NCBI GenBank assembly: GCA_001799615.1
Contig: MGTU01000029.1
Location: 1 to 64,000, forward strand
Direction: 5' to 3'
Source: Elusimicrobia bacterium GWA2_61_42
Lineage (GTDB): Bacteria > Elusimicrobiota > Elusimicrobia > Elusimicrobiales > UBA9959
DNA: 64,000 bases
The translations under genes were made by a program, and so were the position numbers. This document shows, one piece after another, positions 17,606 through 25,540 of the stretch. The first letter of the stretch is position 1. Every line of letters begins with the position of its first letter. The notes under the pieces were generated by a model. It saw nothing but the letters and a program-made list of their open reading frames with translations. It made no database searches and was not told the DNA's origin.

Positions 17606-18030
17606 GGTCTTCGCCGTGGCCGTTTGTCCCGCCACTTGCGGGAAAGGTGCGGAATTACCGTTCAAACATTACTAATTGAACCCGGTTTTCTTCCTGAGCC
17701 TGGCCAGCGTAGCTGAAAACATGGTTCCCATGTGATGTCCCCCGTGGTGTGCGTAAAACCAAATATATATTAATCACGCGGCTTATGGAGAGTAAAAGAC
17801 TCGCTATTTGCTAATGATTAGCCAGTTGATGATTCGTGAATCAAAAGGTCCCCGTGCGCGGGTCTTTTGCCTCATGCGCCGGAACCCCGTTTTCAATAAC
17901 ATACTTATAGGCGGCAAAGTTCATCTTGGCAAAGGCGCGGGCAGTAAACTCATGAAACTAAAAATTGTGCGGGAGGCGCTCTGAGCACGGCCGTCCCCGC
18001 TCTCCGAAAGGAAGAAATCGAGCGGCAATC
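17606..18030. other. Intergenic region with small hairpins
   Basis: About 425 bases without a supported gene. It holds a TCCCGC-CACTT-GCGGGA hairpin (17627-17643) shortly after the receiver gene, a GATTC-GT-GAATC palindrome (17831-17842), and an imperfect AAAAGG...CTTTT hairpin (17843-17868) ending TCTTTTGCC that may terminate transcription. AT-rich patches near 17755-17820 could hold a promoter. Confidence 0.4.
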
Positions 18031-18594
18031 ATGAAGATCCAGCGCGCGGGCGGAGAGCCCGGCGAGGGCGGCGTTATGACTTTTTTGCGGCGCTCGCGCC
18101 CCGGCCGCGTCACGCTGGATTTTGTCCTGCCGGAAAGCTGCGGCCTTGACGTCCGCGGTCTGCGCACGGAGCAGGCCCGCGGCCCGCGCAATTGCCGGTC
18201 TCTGGGTGAACTTGTGGATATAAAAAAACTCTCTGCGCTGTTTGACGCGCTCCTGGCCGCCGCTGGCAGAGGTATGCCTGGGCATAGAACCATTGTTTCC
18301 GGCGATGTGCGGATATGCGGGGAATCCTGCCTGGTCAGATTCAAAGGCAGGGTGATAGACGATCTGACCAGGCGGGAAATGGACCTGTTCTCTTTCCTGG
18401 TAGCCAGCAGTCCTAAAATAATATCGAGGCGGGGAATTATATCAGAAGTGTGGAAAACCGCCGCTGTGGAGAACCTTGTGGATACCCATATTTTCAATTT
18501 ACGGCGCAAGCTGCCACCGGAACTTGCGGCAAGATTACAGGCGGTGCCGGGGAAAGGGTTTAGATATTCAGGCAACCGTACACAAAAGCTGTAA
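18031..18594 (+). CDS. Winged-helix (OmpR-type output) protein without receiver
   Basis: About 187 residues from the ATG at 18031; an alternative ATG at 18076 (M-T-F-L-R-R-S) with GAGGGCGG in front is also credible. The C-terminal 80 residues are a Trans_reg_C winged helix: L-T-R-R-E-M-D-L-F-S-F-L, then I-S-R-R-G-I-I-S-E-V-W and D-T-H-I-F-N-L-R-R-K-L with G-K-G-F-R-Y. The N-terminal part is not a receiver: no acidic pocket, no phospho-Asp, but three cysteines and beta-like segments. The gene is followed by a kinase and receivers, so control could come through protein contact. DNA binding is well supported, the signal input unknown. Confidence 0.7.
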   Translation: MKIQRAGGEPGEGGVMTFLRRSRPGRVTLDFVLPESCGLDVRGLRTEQARGPRNCRSLGELVDIKKLSALFDALLAAAGRGMPGHRTIVSGDVRICGESCLVRFKGRVIDDLTRREMDLFSFLVASSPKIISRRGIISEVWKTAAVENLVDTHIFNLRRKLPPELAARLQAVPGKGFRYSGNRTQKL

Positions 18595-18631
18595 TCAAGC
18601 GGTCTTCGTGATTGCGCCGCGGTTCTTGCGG

Positions 18632-18637
18632 TATAAT
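18632..18637 (+). promoter_or_regulatory. -10 box TATAAT for the kinase operon
   Basis: Consensus TATAAT 37 bases before the ATG at 18675, in the short gap after the winged-helix gene. No strong -35 is seen. It likely starts the transcript of the kinase and the three receiver-type genes that follow. Confidence 0.5.
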
Positions 18638-18674
18638 GGCAGGCACGGGGTATTCCGGCTAGCGCCGCGGCCGT

Positions 18675-20069
18675 ATGTCTATGAATTTAACCGCCAGGCT
18701 TGTATGTATATTGTTCGCCACTGCGGCGTTCCCGGCGTTGGTCTTTGCCTGGTGGTTGGGGCTGGGCGGGGGGTATGCCGCCGCCGCGGCGGTTCTTCTG
18801 TCGGCTTTTCTTGGCGCGCGTGCCATACTTCAGGGGATGGGCGCGCCATTGAATAGGATGTCCGGAGCCGTAAAAGCGTTTAAGGCGGCTGACTACCGGC
18901 TTGAATCCCCTCTTGTCAAAGAGGGGTGGCCAGAAACGGCTGGCCTGATCTCCGCGCTCAACAGGCTGATGCTGGAACTCGGCGCCTATCGCTCGTTCCA
19001 TCTCAATCAGGTGGTGGAGGAGCGCGCCAAAGCGCAGGCACTTATAGAGACCATAAGCGACGCCGTACTGCTGGTGGACGACCGCGGGCGCCTTATACAT
19101 TCAAATAAGCTGGCCCTGAGTATACTCCGGGTGGAGGCGGAAACGCAGGATATTGTGTTCCCGGATTCGGCCGGGGAGGCGGTGTTCCGGCCGGTCTTAA
19201 GGGATATCCTGGCCTCTCAGGATAATTTTGTGAAGGCGGAGGTTTCTGTGCCCTGCGGCGGAGCAGAGCAGGAGTGTCCCATTTACCGCGATTTCAGGGT
19301 TATGTCCAACCAATTCCTGCTGGCCGCCTTCAGGCGGCCTGGCCGGGTTATTGTGATCCGTGACGTTACCATGGAAAAGGAGATAGAAAGCGCACGCGAG
19401 ACCTTTTTTCAAATGATAACCCACGACATGCGCGCGCCCCTTACCAGCATACAGGGTTACGCCGAATTGATGGAAAAATGCGTTCCACGTTCGGATAGGA
19501 CGGAGAAATACCTGAGCGCTATTGTAAATTCCTCAAAGCGGCTTAACGGCATGATAGAGGATATACTTAACACAATAAAACTGGAGCGCGGAGGGATGGC
19601 GCTGGTTTTGGTAAACGTGGACGCCGCCTCGCTTTGCGCGCGGGTATACGAGGCGTACGAACCGCTGGCCGCGCGCCGGAACATGATCTTTTCCGTAACC
19701 CTGCCGGAAGGTGTAATGCCGCTGAGCGCCGACGCCCGGCTGCTTGAGCGCGTAATAAGCAACCTGGTGGGCAATTCCCTCAAATTCACGCCACCGGGAG
19801 GCAGCGTGAAGCTTTCCTGCCTGCGAGAAGGGGCGGACGCTGTCTTTTCTGTGGCGGACAACGGTCCCGGCATACCAAAGGAAAAACAGACGGAGATATT
19901 TGAAAAATTCTCGCAATTGGAAGAGCACCGCTATATGGGTTTCGGCCTGGGGCTTGCCATGTGCCGGATGGCGGTGGACCTGCACGGGGGGCGTATCTGG
20001 GTGGATTCGCAGGAGGGGCGGGGCAGCACGTTCAGTTTCTCCGTGCCCGGCGGGTGGAAGCATGGCTAA
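18675..20069 (+). CDS. Sensor histidine kinase (2 TM, HAMP, PAS, HisKA, HATPase)
   Basis: A 464-residue kinase of PhoR/KinB style. Two adjacent transmembrane helices (about 8-28 and 32-50) leave almost no periplasmic loop. A HAMP-like linker (50-110) leads to a PAS domain (115-215; I-S-D-A-V-L-L-V-D-D-R-G-R-L-I-H-S-N), HisKA with M-I-T-H-D-M-R-A-P-L (His250), and HATPase with S-N-L-V-G-N-S-L-K-F-T, D-N-G-P-G-I-P and G-F-G-L-G-L-A-M. With no external domain it should sense cytoplasmic or membrane cues. Its 3' end overlaps the next receiver gene by eight bases, an obvious pair. Confidence 0.9.
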   Translation: MSMNLTARLVCILFATAAFPALVFAWWLGLGGGYAAAAAVLLSAFLGARAILQGMGAPLNRMSGAVKAFKAADYRLESPLVKEGWPETAGLISALNRLMLELGAYRSFHLNQVVEERAKAQALIETISDAVLLVDDRGRLIHSNKLALSILRVEAETQDIVFPDSAGEAVFRPVLRDILASQDNFVKAEVSVPCGGAEQECPIYRDFRVMSNQFLLAAFRRPGRVIVIRDVTMEKEIESARETFFQMITHDMRAPLTSIQGYAELMEKCVPRSDRTEKYLSAIVNSSKRLNGMIEDILNTIKLERGGMALVLVNVDAASLCARVYEAYEPLAARRNMIFSVTLPEGVMPLSADARLLERVISNLVGNSLKFTPPGGSVKLSCLREGADAVFSVADNGPGIPKEKQTEIFEKFSQLEEHRYMGFGLGLAMCRMAVDLHGGRIWVDSQEGRGSTFSFSVPGGWKHG

Positions 20070-20448
20070 AATACTGATAGTCGACGACGAGCCGGCCATA
20101 CTGGAATTGTTTAAGTATGTGTTCGAGGACGCCGGGCACCGGGTAACCGTGGCCAGCAATGGCCTGGAGGCGTTGGCCTGTATAGCTTCGGACATCCCCG
20201 ATTTCATCGTGCTGGACGTGACTATGCCGGAAATGTCGGGCAAGGAGTTCGCGCTGGAGCTCAAGAGCTTGTCCCAGGGGGACGCCCGTCTGTCCAGGAT
20301 CCGCTTTGTGGTGATGACCGGCGAGAACTTTATGGACGCCGGGCTGAACAGGGCTTTTGCGTCCACCCCGGGCTTTGTCTGCTTTTTCCCAAAGATGATT
20401 CCCCCGGAAATTGTTCTGCAGAAGGCCGCGGAGGTCCTTAAGCGGTGA
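20062..20448 (+). CDS. Stand-alone receiver protein
   Basis: A 128-residue receiver whose ATG lies inside the end of the kinase gene. It has D-D-E at 8-10, Asp52 in I-V-L-D-V-T-M-P-E, Thr in V-M-T-G and Lys in F-F-P-K. It is the likely first phospho-acceptor of the overlapping kinase. No output domain. Its stop overlaps the GTG start of the next gene (GTGA), so the chain continues. Confidence 0.9.
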   Translation: MAKILIVDDEPAILELFKYVFEDAGHRVTVASNGLEALACIASDIPDFIVLDVTMPEMSGKEFALELKSLSQGDARLSRIRFVVMTGENFMDAGLNRAFASTPGFVCFFPKMIPPEIVLQKAAEVLKR

Positions 20449-21503
20449 AATACTTCTTTTGCCTTGAGGGAAGCGTTAGGGGGCCATATTCTCCCTCGGA
20501 ATTGCCGGAGGAGTGCGGCGGCATTACGGCGGGTACCCTTGCCTGCACCGAATCCGAATACGCGGGCGGTCGTCCTCTGTGGGGCCCTGCGGCCTTCTAT
20601 CCTGAACTGAAATATTGCCTTGTCCTACCTGCTGCTTCGAGGGAACCAGGACCGTCCCGGTCTCCTGCGCTGCGGCTCAATATATTATCCACGGATGACG
20701 ATTCCAACATGCGCGCGCTATTGTGGCATATGCTCAGCGAGGAGGGGCATAGTGTGGAGTTCGCCAAAGACGGAGAGGAGGTTTTTAAACGGCTGGCTGC
20801 CAAGAAGTATGACCTGATAATCCTGGACGTGAACATGCCCAGGATGAACGGCTACAAGGTTTCCAAGCTGCTGCATGAGAAGCTGCCCAACCCGCCCAAG
20901 GTTATAATCTTTACCGGCCGGGACCTGGAGCAGGAAAAACTTCAGTTCGTCTGTTCGGACGCGGATGCCATACTGAACAAAGGCGTGGGTAACGATAAAC
21001 TGATACAGACCATAGAAAAGTTGTTCGGCGGCAAGCCGGAGGCGGCTGCGAAAGCGCCGGTTTTATTTACCCCGGAGCCGCCGCCGCCCGGCAAAGAGGA
21101 CTTAGATGCCGCGGCCCGGGGGATAACAGCTCCGGCTCTCTTCCCGGCGCCTGAGGTAAACGCCGTGCCGGTCGGGTCAGGTGACTCTGGTGCCGCTGTC
21201 TCGCCGTTAGCGCCTCAGAGGCCGGCCAAGCGGGGCAGCGGACCCGGAGAGGACGTTCTTAGCCGGTTGCTGCAGGAGACCCAGGCGATAAAGGCCGGAC
21301 TTGCCGATATAAGGGGTGTTCTTGGGCATATCGAACTGGAATTCGAGCAACTTGGCGTCCAGTTGGCAAAACACTCAGCTAAAACACTTGAGGAAAACAG
21401 GTGCCTGGCGCTAAAACTGGCCGCCGACCGGCGGGGCCTCAGATCTTTTGGGGCGGTTATAGCGGTATTACTGCTTTCTCTGGTTTTAGCGTTGCGGTAT
21501 TGA
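20445..21503 (+). CDS. GYF-like, receiver, coiled-coil, tail-anchored protein
   Basis: A 352-residue protein starting with GTG (GTGA overlap). The first 65 residues follow the GYF_2 pattern: Y-F-F-C-L-E-G-S-V-R-G-P-Y-S, S-E-L, G-T-L-A-C and a late L-W-G-P. A receiver follows (78-195) with D-D-D, Asp128 in I-L-D-V-N-M-P-R-M-N-G, Thr in I-F-T-G and Lys in L-N-K. Then comes a Pro/Ala-rich linker (200-265), a coiled-coil (about 268-325) and one transmembrane helix (332-350) at the very C-terminus. GYF_2 domains are thought to bind proline-rich peptides, and the two coiled-coil proteins at 27-29 kb have such runs (six to seven Pro). A membrane-tethered phospho-switch for those is an attractive but untested reading. 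Confidence 0.7.
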   Translation: MKYFFCLEGSVRGPYSPSELPEECGGITAGTLACTESEYAGGRPLWGPAAFYPELKYCLVLPAASREPGPSRSPALRLNILSTDDDSNMRALLWHMLSEEGHSVEFAKDGEEVFKRLAAKKYDLIILDVNMPRMNGYKVSKLLHEKLPNPPKVIIFTGRDLEQEKLQFVCSDADAILNKGVGNDKLIQTIEKLFGGKPEAAAKAPVLFTPEPPPPGKEDLDAAARGITAPALFPAPEVNAVPVGSGDSGAAVSPLAPQRPAKRGSGPGEDVLSRLLQETQAIKAGLADIRGVLGHIELEFEQLGVQLAKHSAKTLEENRCLALKLAADRRGLRSFGAVIAVLLLSLVLALRY

Positions 21504-21559
21504 AGGCCTGGGATTTGCTGATTGTAGAGCAGGTATTGTATTTCCCTGGAGCGTTGAAT

Positions 21560-21928
21560 GTGAAAAAAATACTGATAATAGAGGACGATTGGAACTTCCA
21601 AGCCTTACTGTCTATTTTTCTGTGTGAGAATGGTTTTGAGGTGGAAAGCGCCGATAACGGCCAGGCCGGGTTGAAAAAGGCGTTGCGCTCCCGCCCGGAC
21701 CTTATACTAATGGATTACAATCTTGGCGATATGGACGGGCATGACGCCGCTTTCTGGCTTGAATATATGAAAGGTACCAGGCGCATACCGGTAATACTCC
21801 TCTCGGCCATGGGCGGGGACCCGGCTATGGTGGCGGCGTTCAGAAAATATCCGCTTTGCCGGGGAGTGCTCTGCAAAACCATGCCTTTGGAAAGGATACT
21901 TAAGGATATACAGTCCGCTCTGCGGTAG
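21560..21928 (+). CDS. Stand-alone receiver protein (GTG start)
   Basis: A 122-residue receiver. The GTG at 21560 (V-K-K-I-L-I-I-E-D-D) is the start because CTGGAG lies nine bases before it and the domain begins exactly there. Asp52 sits in I-L-M-D-Y-N-L-G-D-M-D-G, Ser in L-L-S-A and Lys in L-C-K-T-M-P. The L-G-D for the usual M-P is atypical. Third receiver-type gene in this run, just before the operon with motor genes. Confidence 0.85.
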   Translation: MKKILIIEDDWNFQALLSIFLCENGFEVESADNGQAGLKKALRSRPDLILMDYNLGDMDGHDAAFWLEYMKGTRRIPVILLSAMGGDPAMVAAFRKYPLCRGVLCKTMPLERILKDIQSALR

Positions 21929-21950
21929 CGGGCATGCGCTATCATAAGCG

Positions 21951-22007
21951 AATATGCCGAGGATGAATGGCTTGCCGGCGGATTGCCTGCCGGAGTCGGG
22001 GCATATT
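21951..22007. repeat. Inverted repeat between receiver gene and motor operon
   Basis: AATATGCC (21951-21958) and GGCATATT (22000-22007) enclose a further GCCGGC/GCCGG pairing, so the stretch can fold into one bulged hairpin. No T run follows. It may end the receiver transcript or act as an operator for the gene at 22093. Confidence 0.4.
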
Positions 22008-22092
22008 GTGTAAATCTTCCTTTCGAAAACACCCCTGCTTTCTCGTTATTTCCTCATGATTCCGGCCCGCACAGCGCGTAAACTATATATGT

Positions 22093-23820
22093 ATGACGAG
22101 CTGGTGCAAAATCTGTTTACGCAGCTGGGTATTGGCGCAGGTATGCTGCGCCATACCCGCGCTGCGTATTCCCGTATCCGGGGGAGAGCCCGGGGCCGCC
22201 GCCGCCTCTTTCCTTAAATTTTCTCCCAGCCCGCGGGGCACCGGCATGGGCGAGGCTTATGCTTCCGTATCGGAAGACGCTTACTCCGGCTGGTGGAACC
22301 CGGCCGGGCTGGGCAGCGTGGAGGGGCCGGAACTTGCCGCCACTTATAACGATTCCCTGGAGGGGGTGGTTTACCAGTACCTGTCCGTGGCTTATCCCCT
22401 GCGCTACGGCTCTACCCTTGGGTTCAACATTACCCGGCTTGGCGTGGCGCCTTTTCAGGGCTACGACGCCCAAGGGGTAAAAAGCGGCAAGGTGGAAGCC
22501 TCCGATATAGCGGTAGGCGGGGCCTATGGGCGCGTGCTGATCAAGGACGAAATTGAGAGGCCTGTGCTCAATGTGGGCGCGGGCTTAAAGGTGATAAGCG
22601 AGAAACTGCATGACGTTTCGGCCAATACCGCCGCGCTTGACCTGGGCGCTGTCTACTATGTAAGGCCGGCCAATTATTGGATGCGCAAGGTGCCGGCGCA
22701 GGAATTCCGTGTGGCCATGGCGGTAAAGAACCTGGGGCCCGGCCTGAAATATGATCGGTTGTCCTCGCCGCTGCCCCTGTCCGCCACGCTGGGCGGCTCC
22801 TGGCATTCCCATCCCGGCGGCAGCGCCAGCCTTATCCTCAGCCTGGACCAGACTTATTCCAACGATGAAAAATATTACGTAGCCCTGGGCGCCGAATATG
22901 CGGCCTTCCAGTTGCTTTCTTTAAGGGGCGGGTACCGCACCGGGCAGAGCATAGGCAGCGGCTTGCGCGTGGGCGTGGGTTTCAAGCTTTCATTCATGGA
23001 TATAGATTATTCAATGTCTCCGTACGGGGGACTGGGCGCCATGCATAAGGTCGGGGTTTCCATGCGGCTGGGCGCGCCGTTGGCTAAACAACCGCTTGCC
23101 GGCACCTCTCAGCGCGTTAAAAAAGCCAAACTGATGGCCCCGAAAGAAAGGATAGAAAAGCTGGATATGTTCGCCAAGGATTTCCTGGAACTGGCCCGCA
23201 AAGACCTGGCCGCGCGCAGATATGTTCCGGCGGCCGCCAATATGCAGAAAGCGTTCAACCTGGAGCCGCAGCTCAGGGAAAGCGACTGGGGCCGCAGGGA
23301 TAAACGGTTGGCGGAGATCATCAGCGGGTTGAAACTGTCCGATATCCCCGCCAGGGAGAGGACCCTGGCGCGCAACACCGAACAGTCCAATGTGGGCGTT
23401 GAGGCCATTGCGGCCTACCTGGAAGGCAAGGACCTTAAGGCCTTCCTACTGACGCACGCGGCGCTGGGCGCCGACCTTCGCGGCGACGCCTTGTTCGAAG
23501 AACTGCTCTACAGGATGAGCGACTTTGTGAAGATACACGTGCGGCGCGATGAAATACTGCCAAAAGAGGCGCTGATAAAAGAGAAACTGCGTAAGGCGGC
23601 GAAGGGTTTTTATATACAGCAGTTCGACATGGCGGCCAAGGAATGCGAGGAAGTGGCGGTGCTCGACGAAGAGAATCCCGTGGCCTGGACCAGGCTGGGT
23701 TCAGCCTACTTCATGATGGGCGATAAGCAGAAGGCTAAGGCCGCATACCGGAAAGCTCTGGAGTTGAACCCTTCGGACGCCGTGACGCGTGAATTTATGG
23801 AAACCCAGGACTGGAAATAA
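22093..23820 (+). CDS. PorV/UPF0164-like outer-membrane protein fused to TPR
   Basis: A 575-residue protein. After a hydrophobic leader, the mature N-terminus shows the PorV/PorQ/UPF0164 signature: A-A-S-F-L-K-F-S-P-S-P-R-G-T-G-M-G-E-A-Y and W-W-N-P-A-G-L-G. Alternating beta-strand segments continue to about residue 330, as in FadL-like 14-strand barrels. PorV serves as shuttle in type IX secretion, but other members are of unknown role. The C-terminal 240 residues are alpha-helical and end in a clear TPR (L-G-S-A-Y-F-M-M-G-D-K-Q-K-A...A-L-E-L-N-P). The leader lacks a clear ribosome-binding site. It heads the transcript with the kinase and motor genes (3-base gap). Confidence 0.75.
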   Translation: MTSWCKICLRSWVLAQVCCAIPALRIPVSGGEPGAAAASFLKFSPSPRGTGMGEAYASVSEDAYSGWWNPAGLGSVEGPELAATYNDSLEGVVYQYLSVAYPLRYGSTLGFNITRLGVAPFQGYDAQGVKSGKVEASDIAVGGAYGRVLIKDEIERPVLNVGAGLKVISEKLHDVSANTAALDLGAVYYVRPANYWMRKVPAQEFRVAMAVKNLGPGLKYDRLSSPLPLSATLGGSWHSHPGGSASLILSLDQTYSNDEKYYVALGAEYAAFQLLSLRGGYRTGQSIGSGLRVGVGFKLSFMDIDYSMSPYGGLGAMHKVGVSMRLGAPLAKQPLAGTSQRVKKAKLMAPKERIEKLDMFAKDFLELARKDLAARRYVPAAANMQKAFNLEPQLRESDWGRRDKRLAEIISGLKLSDIPARERTLARNTEQSNVGVEAIAAYLEGKDLKAFLLTHAALGADLRGDALFEELLYRMSDFVKIHVRRDEILPKEALIKEKLRKAAKGFYIQQFDMAAKECEEVAVLDEENPVAWTRLGSAYFMMGDKQKAKAAYRKALELNPSDAVTREFMETQDWK

Positions 23821-23823
23821 GAT

Positions 23824-24765
23824 ATGGAGATCGTGGTTATAGCCATTATTCCGATGCTGCTGTTCCTGCTGGGCGCGGGTTTTCTGGTAGTCGCCCAGGT
23901 TTCGGGTTTTATGCAGTCTACTTTCTTTAATCAGCGGCATAACTTTTCAAACATGATCATACAACGGTATATGGAGCGGATAACCCTGGCCCAAGGCGAA
24001 CTTTTTCAGCGCAAGCAGGAATTGGAGGGCATTTCCGCCCAGCTTTCGCTCTCCAACCAGGAACTTGCGCGTCTTAACGATATGAAATCCAAGTTCCTCT
24101 CCATGGTGGTGCATGATGTTCGCACTCCGCTGGCTTCCATCCGGGGATTCAGCGAACTTCTTTTGCGGCGAAAAGTTGAAGAGAAAGAAGCCGCCTATCT
24201 AAAAAACATAGTCAGTTCCACCGACCAGCTGGGCCGTCTTATTTCGGACCTTACCGACCTGGCCATGATAGAAGCCGGCAAACTAAAAATGGAAAAGTTC
24301 CCTTTTAATTTCCCCGATATGGCCAAGGATGTGTTGCCGGGTCTTTCTATAAACGCGCAGAAAAAAAGCGTTGAACTTATTGTGCACGACTTGCCGGAAG
24401 GCGTGCAGGTGGACGGGGATAAATTCCGGCTCTCGCAGGTGTTCATGAACCTGGTGAACAACGCCATAAAATTCACGCCCGAGGGCCGGCGTGTGGACGT
24501 GGCCTTCAGGCGGGAGGGAAAATACATAGGCGTGCTGGTGAAGGACTCCGGCATAGGTATACATCCCAGCGAGACCAAAAAGATCTTTGAGAAATTTTAC
24601 CAGGCCAAATACCAGAAGGACCAGAAACTGCGCAAGCAGGGCTGGGGTCTGGGCCTTTCCATAGCGCAGGAAGTGGTGCGCGCCCATAAGGGCGACATCG
24701 GCGCCACAAGTCCCGGCCTGGGCAAAGGTTCCACTTTCTGGTTCAGGATACCCGTAGGAACTTAG
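23824..24765 (+). CDS. Histidine kinase with one TM and coiled-coil
   Basis: A 313-residue kinase. One N-terminal transmembrane helix (about 3-27) leads into a coiled-coil (45-90), then HisKA with M-V-V-H-D-V-R-T-P-L (His97), and HATPase with M-N-L-V-N-N-A-I-K-F-T, D-S-G-I-G-I and G-W-G-L-G-L-S-I-A. No sensor domain exists; input would come through the membrane helix or the coiled-coil. It lies between the PorV-like gene and motA with gaps of 3 and 12 bases, so it belongs to the motor operon and is a good candidate for controlling it. Confidence 0.88.
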   Translation: MEIVVIAIIPMLLFLLGAGFLVVAQVSGFMQSTFFNQRHNFSNMIIQRYMERITLAQGELFQRKQELEGISAQLSLSNQELARLNDMKSKFLSMVVHDVRTPLASIRGFSELLLRRKVEEKEAAYLKNIVSSTDQLGRLISDLTDLAMIEAGKLKMEKFPFNFPDMAKDVLPGLSINAQKKSVELIVHDLPEGVQVDGDKFRLSQVFMNLVNNAIKFTPEGRRVDVAFRREGKYIGVLVKDSGIGIHPSETKKIFEKFYQAKYQKDQKLRKQGWGLGLSIAQEVVRAHKGDIGATSPGLGKGSTFWFRIPVGT

Positions 24766-24777
24766 TGGAGGAGATAT

Positions 24778-25515
24778 ATGGACATTACAACAGTGCTGGG
24801 AGTACTTGGCGCGGCTGGTTTGATCTTTGCAGGTTTTGCCGGCAACCATATCACGTCTTCGCTGATAAATCTGCATGGTGTGGTGGTCGTTATTGGCGGC
24901 ACGGTGGTAGCTACGCTCATAAACACGCCGCTGAAGACTATCAGCCGGACCGTGGCGGAGCTGGGCCTGATATTCAGGGAGAACGGCGAGGCTTCTCCGG
25001 AGAAACTTATCCCCGTGATCGTGAACCTGGCAGAACAGTCCCGCCAGCGCGGGCTTACCGCCTTTAAAGAGGCGGATTCCGGCATAGCCAACGGCTTTCT
25101 CAGTCGGGCCACTACGGCGGCGCTGGAATATAACGATTCCAACTTTGTGCGGCAGGTGCTGGAGCAGGAAATAAATCAGGGAGTGGACGATATGAACGAA
25201 GTGGCTAACGTCTACCGGACCATGGGTGTTATGGCGCCCATGTTCGGGCTGCTCGGCACCCTGATAGGCATCATAGGCGTTCTCAAAGACCTGGCTAATC
25301 CAGAAAGCGTCGGGCCGGCCATGGCTGTGGCTATAACTTCGGCTTTCTACGGGATCTTCCTGTCCAATATGGTCTGCGGGCCCATTGCCGGCAAGATCAG
25401 GGCTAAAGTGTGGCTGGAAGTGCGGATCAAATCCATGATCGTTGAAGGTGTGCTGGAGATAATGAAAGGCAGCATGCCGCTGGTGGTGGAGAGACGTCTG
25501 CAGTCCTACCTCTGA
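24778..25515 (+). CDS. motA: MotA-type stator subunit
   Basis: A 245-residue protein, the length of PomA/MotA of sodium- or proton-driven flagellar stators. Four hydrophobic segments occur (about 4-22, 33-50, 146-168, 180-202) with the long cytoplasmic loop between the second and third. The loop has the conserved Arg/Glu region E-Q-S-R-Q-R-G-L-T-A-F-K-E (Arg89, Arg91, Glu98), used to push on FliG. Pro154 in M-A-P-M-F-G-L-L-G-T-L-I-G is the channel-side proline. GGAGGAGATAT precedes the ATG. With MotB at 29404 it should form the ion channel of a rotary motor. ExbB/TolQ-type relatives are excluded by the loop and by linkage to FliG. Confidence 0.9.
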   Translation: MDITTVLGVLGAAGLIFAGFAGNHITSSLINLHGVVVVIGGTVVATLINTPLKTISRTVAELGLIFRENGEASPEKLIPVIVNLAEQSRQRGLTAFKEADSGIANGFLSRATTAALEYNDSNFVRQVLEQEINQGVDDMNEVANVYRTMGVMAPMFGLLGTLIGIIGVLKDLANPESVGPAMAVAITSAFYGIFLSNMVCGPIAGKIRAKVWLEVRIKSMIVEGVLEIMKGSMPLVVERRLQSYL

Positions 25516-25540
25516 CAGGCGAAATACGGAGTGTGAGCTT

